IMG/VR virus record: IMGVR_UViG_3300044802_000010
Coordinates: 1 to 31,924 of that record
Direction: 5' to 3' (one strand)
Source of the DNA: a virus
DNA length: 31,924 bases
Shown: positions 1 to 5,485 of the stretch, one piece after another
Position numbering within the stretch: position 1 is the stretch's first letter
Layout: every line of letters starts with the position of its first letter
The notes under the pieces: generated by a model
What the model saw: the letters and a program-made list of their open reading frames with translations, nothing else
What the model was told of the DNA's origin: nothing
The model's database searches: none
Made by a program: the position numbers and the translations under genes

Positions 1-2
1 TT

Positions 3-476
3 ACTCATGCTTTCAGAGGACACAATGACTTGGAGAGATACGAAATTCTCGGAGTTCGCTACACATCGAATCATCCAATATGGACTACACGTGGGTATAT
101 TCCAACCTCGGAATTAAAACCTCTTGGCGTTGTGAAGGTCATAGGATGTAGTGGACTCAAGGAGAAAGCCAATGGAACGAAAATGCTCATGGTGCAAGAA
201 GTTATTCGACGCGGATATTATCTCAAGAAAGTTTTGCTCAAGGAGTTGTGCTTCACGTCATCTGCACTCTCAGCCGCACATAAAGAAAAAGATGAGGGGA
301 GTCATGTTGGACGAAAAGAAAACGGGTCTTCTTTTTACTCTTGGGTGGAGACTCATGCGCAAAAAGAACTCCCAGATAATGCGGGATTTGGACAGAACGG
401 TACGGGAAGTAATATCGTTTGCAATATCGAAACCGGAACAGGAAACTACATAGCGAATGGGTTGCTGGTGCATAAT
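3..476 (+). mobile_element. Intein (C-terminal part) splitting helicase motif II
   Basis: The reading frame begins with an intein block-B-like stretch (VRYTSNHPIW, with the T..H pair). It ends with a textbook C-terminal splicing region, NIETGTGNYIANG followed by LLVHN, immediately before Ser (TCG, 477-479). Asn at 474-476 is the expected cyclising residue and Ser the +1 nucleophile. The host sequence after the junction is SHKIKS, so the insertion falls inside the DE|SH Walker B box. The N-terminal block A is outside the window. The central part in this frame does not look like a LAGLIDADG endonuclease; a different frame there encodes a zinc-finger ORF (172-453). Confidence 0.88.
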
Positions 477-1436
477 TCGCACAAGATAAAAAGTCACTCA
501 AGCGTTGTATCAAAGCACTTCGGTAAGTTAAATAGACAAAGCAAAAAGAGAGTTTGTCTCACTGGCACCCCGATGAGTCACTCGCCTCTGGATGTGTTTG
601 GTCAGTTCAGATTCTTAAATCCGGCAATTTTCGGATACTCATTTCACCAGTTCAAGATGAGGTACAGCATTCTCGGAGGATACAAGCAAAAGGAAGTCGT
701 GGCGTATAAAAACATGGATGAGTTGCATAGAAAATTCTACTCCATTAGCCAGCGTGTTCTCAAGGATGATGTGCTCGATCTGCCTGAAGAGGTGGATGAA
801 AATATCGAGGTCATCCTGTCGCCGAAGACGCTGAAGCATTACAAGGAGCTGGAGAAGAACTTCATTACGGAGATCGAGAGTGGCGTCGTGACGGCTTCTA
901 ACGCGCTGGTAAAACTTTTGAGGTTACAACAACTCACAGGAGGGCATCTTGGCTACGGTACAGAGGGGGAAGTCGAGGAGATTGGAGACGAGAAGCTCAA
1001 CGCGCTCTCGGAAGTCATCGAGGGAATCGGAGACAATCCCGTCGTGGTGTTCGCTCGTTTCACTTCAGAGATTGATGCCATCCAGAAACGGTTTGGCGAT
1101 ATGGAAATTTCATCTTGCAGAATTGACGGACATAAAAAAGAGCTTGACATATTCGTGTCGGGAGCCGCGCAAGCCGTTGTCGTACAAATCGCAAGTGGTG
1201 GTGTCGGTATTGACCTCACAAGGGCGGCTTATGCGATATACTTTTCCACTGGCTTCTCTCTCGCAGATTACTTGCAGTCTAGAGCACGAATACATAGGCC
1301 TGGGCAAACGAGGAAGGTGACATATATCCACATGCTCGCGAAGGACACGGTGGACGAGGACATAGCGGACGCGCTCGTGAAAAAGAAGAATGTTATTGAT
1401 CATGTACTTGAAGGAATGCGAAAGGGGGCGAGATAG
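3..1436 (+). CDS. SNF2-family (SF2) DNA helicase, 5'-truncated, intein-containing
   Basis: The gene is open from the window edge, so its N-terminus (Walker A and the first half of motif II) lies outside. After the intein ends at position 476 the extein resumes with SHKIKS, the second half of a DE(S)H box. Then come the SNF2 landmarks in order: LTGTPM (motif III), VVVFARF (motif IV), ASGGVGIDL (motif V) and QSRARIHRPGQ (motif VI with arginine finger). The family uses ATP to translocate on duplex DNA and is common in phage replication blocks. The stop directly abuts the next ATG, suggesting one operon. A TTG at 30 could be read as a start, but the intein motif extends upstream of it, so I treat the gene as partial. 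The helicase identity is firm; the exact substrate is unknown. Confidence 0.9.
   Translation, partial: THAFRGHNDLERYEILGVRYTSNHPIWTTRGYIPTSELKPLGVVKVIGCSGLKEKANGTKMLMVQEVIRRGYYLKKVLLKELCFTSSALSAAHKEKDEGSHVGRKENGSSFYSWVETHAQKELPDNAGFGQNGTGSNIVCNIETGTGNYIANGLLVHNSHKIKSHSSVVSKHFGKLNRQSKKRVCLTGTPMSHSPLDVFGQFRFLNPAIFGYSFHQFKMRYSILGGYKQKEVVAYKNMDELHRKFYSISQRVLKDDVLDLPEEVDENIEVILSPKTLKHYKELEKNFITEIESGVVTASNALVKLLRLQQLTGGHLGYGTEGEVEEIGDEKLNALSEVIEGIGDNPVVVFARFTSEIDAIQKRFGDMEISSCRIDGHKKELDIFVSGAAQAVVVQIASGGVGIDLTRAAYAIYFSTGFSLADYLQSRARIHRPGQTRKVTYIHMLAKDTVDEDIADALVKKKNVIDHVLEGMRKGAR
172..453 (+). CDS. Nested zinc-finger ORF inside the intein, alternate frame
   Basis: This 93-codon ORF lies entirely within the intein but in another frame. 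It starts at an ATG preceded by AAGGAG with a 7-nt spacer, a very good ribosome-binding site. The product begins MERKCSWCKKLF and contains CX2C-X13-CX3C followed by ASRH, the treble-clef-like finger commonly found at the N-terminus of phage HNH/NUMOD homing endonucleases. A basic stretch (KKKMRG) follows. The remaining ~50 residues show no HNH motif. It may be an independent overlapping gene, or the true intein insert exposed by two compensating frameshifts (natural decay or sequencing indels). The finger motif is seen; the endonuclease link is inferred. Confidence 0.5.
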   Translation: MERKCSWCKKLFDADIISRKFCSRSCASRHLHSQPHIKKKMRGVMLDEKKTGLLFTLGWRLMRKKNSQIMRDLDRTVREVISFAISKPEQETT

Positions 1437-1760
1437 ATGTCGATTCAAGCGATGGATGAACAAGCCATGCCACGGTTTCTGTTGAAGACAGACCAGGGAC
1501 AGTGGCGGAGCGATAATCTGGCAGAGCTGAAGCACTACCTACGTTCGGAGTTTGGTAAGCGTCAGTTCCTGTATGCGGAGATCGTGGACACAGCGAATAG
1601 CAAGGTTCTGCTCAACGTGGACAGGGCTGGGATGGTGCAGTGGACTGACGATAACTTCAAGCAGTTTAAGGGAGCTGCACAGATGCAAGATCCAAGAGGT
1701 GAGTACGCGCATTTCATGGCAAATCAACCCAAGATGTTTGACGGTGGGGATCAACCATAA
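1437..1760 (+). CDS. Hypothetical phage protein, 107 aa
   Basis: The ATG follows the stop of the SNF2 gene with no gap, and the preceding AAAGGGGGCGAG supplies the ribosome-binding site. The product (starting MSIQAMDEQAMPRFLL) is soluble, with no signal peptide, membrane segment or recognisable catalytic motif. It has several Trp and Asp residues and a polar C-terminus ending DGGDQP. I do not recognise the family. Position between a helicase and an HTH protein suggests an early replication or regulatory accessory role, by context only. Confidence 0.7.
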   Translation: MSIQAMDEQAMPRFLLKTDQGQWRSDNLAELKHYLRSEFGKRQFLYAEIVDTANSKVLLNVDRAGMVQWTDDNFKQFKGAAQMQDPRGEYAHFMANQPKMFDGGDQP

Positions 1761-1790
1761 CGAACCACTTTTTGAAAGGGGGTGAGTGAG

Positions 1791-2036
1791 ATGTCAGTAG
1801 AAGACTTCAACAAATGGCGCGGAGAGTGCCCGATTTACGTAGCTCGAAAGGAACGCAAGTACACGAGTGTTGACCTTGCGGGATTCCTTGATGTGAGTCG
1901 CCAGCTCCTGAATGACTGGGAGGATGGACGGCGCCCGACCGACGCGCAGTTCGTGAGGCTGGTCGGAGTATTCGGAAAGGGCATTGAGAAGGAGTATGAC
2001 GCTTGGTTGGCTAAACGTCCAGTCGTGAAAGGATAA
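1791..2036 (+). CDS. Cro/XRE-like helix-turn-helix protein
   Basis: An 81-residue protein with a pattern typical of XRE/Cro DNA-binding domains: YTSVDLAGFLDVSRQLL (recognition-helix region) then NDWEDGRRPTDAQFVRLV. The family binds operators as a dimer. I chose the ATG at 1791, not the GTG at 1782, because AAAGGGGGTGAG sits at proper distance from the ATG and overlaps the GTG. The next gene starts one base after its stop. It could regulate early genes, but no lysogeny module (integrase, CI/Cro divergent pair) is visible, so its target is unknown. Confidence 0.75.
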   Translation: MSVEDFNKWRGECPIYVARKERKYTSVDLAGFLDVSRQLLNDWEDGRRPTDAQFVRLVGVFGKGIEKEYDAWLAKRPVVKG

Positions 2037-2037
2037 C

Positions 2038-2448
2038 ATGAACACCGAAAATATTAAGAAATTCGTCTCGTTAATTAAAGCGAAGAAACATACGGAGGCA
2101 AATCTTGACGCAATAAAAGATGAGCTGAAATCGCTCGAAGATGGTATAATGACCGACTTCGAAAAAAGCGGGATGAAGAATTGTTCAGTGGATGGCATGA
2201 CTGTCTATATCCACCGAACGCTGGGAGTCCAGCCGAAGGTGGATAAGGCGGATGTCGTCCGCGCCCTCAAGGCCTGTGGCATTGGGGACGAGTACGTGAA
2301 GGAAGACTACAACACAAACTCATTAGCCGCGTATATTCGGGAGGCAGCAAAGGAGGAACGTGAACTCCCGGTTCCATTACGAGATGCGATAAACGTCGTC
2401 GAGGTATTCTCAGTCCGTGCAACCACTGGTTCTAAGGGAGGAATCTAA
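2038..2448 (+). CDS. Conserved-type phage protein with N-terminal coiled coil, 136 aa
   Basis: The start ATG is preceded by AAAGGATAAC. The first ~45 residues are rich in Lys, Glu and Leu with heptad character (ANLDAIKDELKSLEDG), suggesting a coiled coil. They are followed by a small alpha/beta part (MTVYIHRTLGVQP) and a segment ending SLAAYIREAAKEE. From memory, this coiled coil plus AYIRE layout recurs in small phage proteins encoded near replication genes, but I know of no established function. The stop overlaps the next start (TAATG), implying translational coupling. Confidence 0.7.
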   Translation: MNTENIKKFVSLIKAKKHTEANLDAIKDELKSLEDGIMTDFEKSGMKNCSVDGMTVYIHRTLGVQPKVDKADVVRALKACGIGDEYVKEDYNTNSLAAYIREAAKEERELPVPLRDAINVVEVFSVRATTGSKGGI

Positions 2449-2774
2449 TGTCTGACGAGATGGTAAAGCAACTCGCTGACAGAATAGGAATTATCGAGAT
2501 AATGAAATCGCAAGCGGGGGTCCAGATCGTAAGCGATACGATTTTCATTATTGTCACGATTCTCATGGTGGGAATCTCCATTGCATCATGGGCAATGCTT
2601 CGAAGATTTCGTGAGAAGTATGGTGAGATTGTTGTTTTCGCTCCAATCGTCACCACTGTTTGCGCCGTTGTGCTTCTTATTGGAATGCTTTCAGGATTCG
2701 ATCTTTATCTGACGGCAATTTTCAATAAAGATGCTTACGCTATAATGAAAACCATTTCACTGTTAAAACATTAA
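2448..2774 (+). CDS. Small membrane protein with two TM helices
   Basis: A 108-residue protein whose start overlaps the previous stop (TAATG), with GGGAGGAATCTA as ribosome-binding site. Two hydrophobic helices are evident: about residues 26-50 (IFIIVTILMVGISIASWAML) and 61-86 (IVVFAPIVTTVCAVVLLIGM). They are separated by a basic loop (RRFREKYG). There is no cleavable signal or lipobox. A two-TM protein inside a replication operon is unusual; it could be a membrane anchor, a superinfection-exclusion factor or a holin-like protein. Nothing in the sequence decides between these. Confidence 0.7.
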   Translation: MSDEMVKQLADRIGIIEIMKSQAGVQIVSDTIFIIVTILMVGISIASWAMLRRFREKYGEIVVFAPIVTTVCAVVLLIGMLSGFDLYLTAIFNKDAYAIMKTISLLKH

Positions 2775-2784
2775 GGAGAAAATC

Positions 2785-3519
2785 ATGAGTGGAGAACTCA
2801 CAGTCGTCAAACCGCAAGACTATGCTATCACGATCTCTTCGGAGCAGGTAACGAAAGCCCTTCGTGAGAATTTGGGAGGGCGTCCCATCGGTAAGTTCGA
2901 TCTGGAACGCGTGAAGGTTCCCAGCCAGGGCTCTACGTTCTTCGCGGTTAACACGCTGGAGGGGGAGCAGAGCGTTAAGGAGTTGAAGGGAATCATTCTC
3001 AACTGGTCAGAGAAGCGCATGTACTGGAAAGATAAAATCGGAACAACGGGTGCTGGAGCTCCGCCGGATTGCGCGAGCGAGGATGGGGACGCTGGAGTCG
3101 GGGAGCCGGGTGGAGCGTGCGCCAAGTGCAAGTATGCTCAGTTCGGATCGGCGGTCAAGGACAACGGAGACTTCGGTAAGGGGCAAGCATGCAAGCTCGT
3201 ACGCTATCTGCTTATCGTGAAGAAGGAAGACATGATTCCTTTCGTCCTGTGCGTTCCGCCAAGTTCGCTTGGACATCTGCGCAAGATGTTCCTTCGCCTG
3301 TCCAGCAAAGGAATGCCTTACTATCAGGTTGAGGTTGCGTTCACACTGGAGAAGGCACAGAGCGGGGACGGCATTACGTACAGCACCATCATGCCGAGGG
3401 TGAGTGGCGTGCTGGACAAGGACACCATAACCGCTATCGAGAAGTACCGTGAGCAGGTTCGTGGAGCTTTCGAGAACGTCGATGTTCAAGAGGAGGATTA
3501 TCATGCAGTCAATCAATAA
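2785..3519 (+). CDS. Conserved phage protein with putative zinc site, replication block
   Basis: A 244-residue protein starting after TAAGGAGAAAATC ATG. The middle carries APPDCASEDG, then GGACAKCKYAQFGS and GKGQACKLVRYLL, that is Cys residues spaced to bind a metal. Then come VLCVPPSSLGHLRKM and a beta-rich part (YYQVEVAFTLEKAQ). This arrangement resembles, from memory, a widespread family of phage proteins encoded beside primase and helicase genes whose role is unproven; an ssDNA-binding or recombination role is often suspected. The C-terminus is acidic (VQEEDYHAVNQ), a feature shared with ssDNA-binding proteins. It overlaps the next gene by 17 nt. Confidence 0.75.
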   Translation: MSGELTVVKPQDYAITISSEQVTKALRENLGGRPIGKFDLERVKVPSQGSTFFAVNTLEGEQSVKELKGIILNWSEKRMYWKDKIGTTGAGAPPDCASEDGDAGVGEPGGACAKCKYAQFGSAVKDNGDFGKGQACKLVRYLLIVKKEDMIPFVLCVPPSSLGHLRKMFLRLSSKGMPYYQVEVAFTLEKAQSGDGITYSTIMPRVSGVLDKDTITAIEKYREQVRGAFENVDVQEEDYHAVNQ

Positions 3520-3847
3520 CGTTCAGGATTTGGGAATCTTTCAGAAATTGATTTTTGGAAATGGCAAGGGGCATACGGTCGAGGTTCACGTCAGCAAGAT
3601 GGGGGACTCGTACTTTGGTATTGCTCTTGACCAACTCGGAAGAGGACATGCGTTCCCTATCGAGGGGGTGCGCACCGTTGATGGTGCGTTCTCTGAATTC
3701 GAGACGGCGTTCGAGGCATTCAGGAAGGGCGTTATCGCTCGGGAAGAGGCGGCTGAGAAGGAGAAGGCCGCTAAGGAATATGCGGAAGCGACAAAGAAGC
3801 CAGAAGTCGTTGTCGCGACGAAGATTCCCGAGGTGAAAAAGAAATGA
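3503..3847 (+). CDS. Hypothetical protein with Lys/Glu/Ala-rich tail, 114 aa
   Basis: I chose the ATG at 3503 because AAGAGGAGGATTATC is an excellent ribosome-binding site; the frame is open further upstream only as an overlap with the preceding gene. The N-terminal ~75 residues look like a small beta-sheet domain (HTVEVHVSKMGDSYFGIAL). From about residue 75 there is a charged helix (AREEAAEKEKAAKEYAEA) and a tail of Lys, Val and Pro. Function is unknown. It overlaps the primase start by four bases (ATGA), so co-expression with the primase is likely. Confidence 0.7.
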   Translation: MQSINNVQDLGIFQKLIFGNGKGHTVEVHVSKMGDSYFGIALDQLGRGHAFPIEGVRTVDGAFSEFETAFEAFRKGVIAREEAAEKEKAAKEYAEATKKPEVVVATKIPEVKKK

Positions 3848-4533
3848 ATACCAAGGAGTTCTTCGACGCCATCTTTGAGTGGAAGGAAAAGGATGAGTAC
3901 ATACTCATCTGGAGTATCACCCAAGGCAAGAAGATCTCAAGGTACTTTAAGGATACGGAGGGGGCAGCGCAGTACGCGCTGTCCCTCCGTGATAAGTCGG
4001 AAGTGTACTTTGGGCTTTGCCCTGGAAGAGAAGAGAAAACAAAGTACGAAAGATACACAGCAAACGAAGTGTCGTCACTCCATTGCGTATGGCTGGACAT
4101 AGACCTATACAGTCCAGCGCATAGCAAGAGAAGGCTTCCGGTGGACATGAATGACGTGAGTAAAGTTTTCGAGAGAATCAGGTTTAATCCAGACATCGTA
4201 GTGGACAGTGGTCACGGGTTGCACTGCTACTGGTTACTTAAAGAGCCCGTACCCATACATAACGTGACGGACAATATCAACGTGGGTGATACCATGCACG
4301 ATTGGATGGATCACATGAAGGACGTATTCGCAGAATTTGGCTGGGAAGTAGATTCAACATGCGACTTGTCGCGTGTGCTGAGAGTACCGGGGACACTCAA
4401 CCATAAACTCAATCCTGTTAAAGAGGTAAGGGTGCAGAATGTCGATCAGCTACGAGGAATTCAAGGAGTATCTCAGCCAGGTAGTGACGCCAAGAAAGAG
4501 ATCAGCGTCATCGAAGGCGATAGTAACGTTTGA
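3844..4533 (+). CDS. AEP-type DNA primase, catalytic domain (RepB-like primase)
   Basis: The catalytic signature of archaeo-eukaryotic-type primases is present. It comprises WLDIDLY at residues 83-89 (metal-binding D85 and D87), SGHGLHCYW at 122-130 (the sGxGxHxYW motif), and LSRVLRVPGTLNHK at 175-188. The family makes RNA/DNA primers for replication. Conserved similarity ends near residue ~198; the last ~31 residues overlap the next gene in another frame and look uncharacteristic. The expected primase C-terminal domain continues in that other frame, so this is either a naturally split primase or one interrupted by a frameshift near 4430-4440. The gene starts within the ATGA overlap with its upstream neighbour. 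Confidence 0.88.
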   Translation: MNTKEFFDAIFEWKEKDEYILIWSITQGKKISRYFKDTEGAAQYALSLRDKSEVYFGLCPGREEKTKYERYTANEVSSLHCVWLDIDLYSPAHSKRRLPVDMNDVSKVFERIRFNPDIVVDSGHGLHCYWLLKEPVPIHNVTDNINVGDTMHDWMDHMKDVFAEFGWEVDSTCDLSRVLRVPGTLNHKLNPVKEVRVQNVDQLRGIQGVSQPGSDAKKEISVIEGDSNV

Positions 4534-5485
4534 CTGGAGCAAAGAACCTCCGATTCTGGAAAAGCAATTAAAAGCTATCCAAATAAATGATAGGAGATTC
4601 GGCCAGCTCTGGAGTCATTCCATACAACTTCCACGAGATAACACGCTGAGTGGGTTCGACAGTGCCCTGGCGTGCCTCCTCGTGAAAGCAAACTGGGATG
4701 ACGAGTGCATCGCTCACGTCCTATGGCAACACAGAACGCACTGGCGAAGTAACAAGATGCACGAGACGGATGATTACTATAGCCGTACAATAAATAACGC
4801 GAGAGCCCTAACTGGACATGATGAGAATACAAGTGAGCACAATGAAGAAATAGATAACATCATAACAAGTCCAGGGTCAGATGAGGAGAAGTCGGAAGCA
4901 CTTCTCAATACATTCTCTAAGATGTGGGGAGTCAAGTTATTCTCTCTCACGCGCTACTTAACGTCACCGCCATCGTTCTGCCTATCCACTGAACATGGGA
5001 AGGTAATGCTCAGTAGCATGAAGGAGTTGCACGACCAGACGGAGTTTAGGAGAGCATTGGGTGGCATGGCGAAGGTGATGATTAAGCAGGTTCCGAAAGA
5101 TGTATGGGAAGAACGGGTAGTGCAGATACTCCTGAAGGCAAGCGTGGACGCGCCTATCGTCGATGATGCCACGGTGCAGGGGCAGGTGAAGATGGGGATA
5201 AGGGATTACTTGAGAGAAGTTCCTGCGACAGAAAGCAAGAGCGAGGCGGGAACCGATGGAACTCCATACAAGAAGAATGGCAAGGTCTGGTTCTCCTCAA
5301 AGAAATTCTATCAGTGGTATCAATCGAAAGGTGGAGACAAGATAAGCGAAGCGAAGTTGATAAGCTGTCTGCAGATTGCTGAGTTCGAACACAAGCCACT
5401 CTGGCTCGCGGGACATTCTGAAAAGAGATGGGCGCTTCCGGAAGGATTTAAGATTGAGGAGGAGGTGTCAGATGAAGGAGATTAG
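4439..5485 (+). CDS. Primase C-terminal (PriCT-like) protein, split from the AEP domain
   Basis: A 348-residue protein overlapping the AEP gene by 95 nt. It begins MSISYEEFKEYLS, the kind of linker that in fused phage primases directly follows the PGT.NHK motif. It continues with SGFDSALACLLVKANW, ECIAHVLWQHRTHW and DYYSRTINNARAL, a helical pattern like the PriCT domain fused to AEP primases. The C-terminal half (KVWFSSKKFYQWYQSKGG) may be a winged helix. An AAGG seven to eight bases before the ATG could allow independent initiation. It overlaps the helicase start by 14 nt. Relation to the primase is well supported; whether one or two polypeptides are made is open. Confidence 0.75.
   Translation: MSISYEEFKEYLSQVVTPRKRSASSKAIVTFDWSKEPPILEKQLKAIQINDRRFGQLWSHSIQLPRDNTLSGFDSALACLLVKANWDDECIAHVLWQHRTHWRSNKMHETDDYYSRTINNARALTGHDENTSEHNEEIDNIITSPGSDEEKSEALLNTFSKMWGVKLFSLTRYLTSPPSFCLSTEHGKVMLSSMKELHDQTEFRRALGGMAKVMIKQVPKDVWEERVVQILLKASVDAPIVDDATVQGQVKMGIRDYLREVPATESKSEAGTDGTPYKKNGKVWFSSKKFYQWYQSKGGDKISEAKLISCLQIAEFEHKPLWLAGHSEKRWALPEGFKIEEEVSDEGD

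Noticed and set aside
2144-2149. TATAAT on the plus strand within the 136-aa gene
   Set aside because: No -35 at a suitable distance and inside a coding region.
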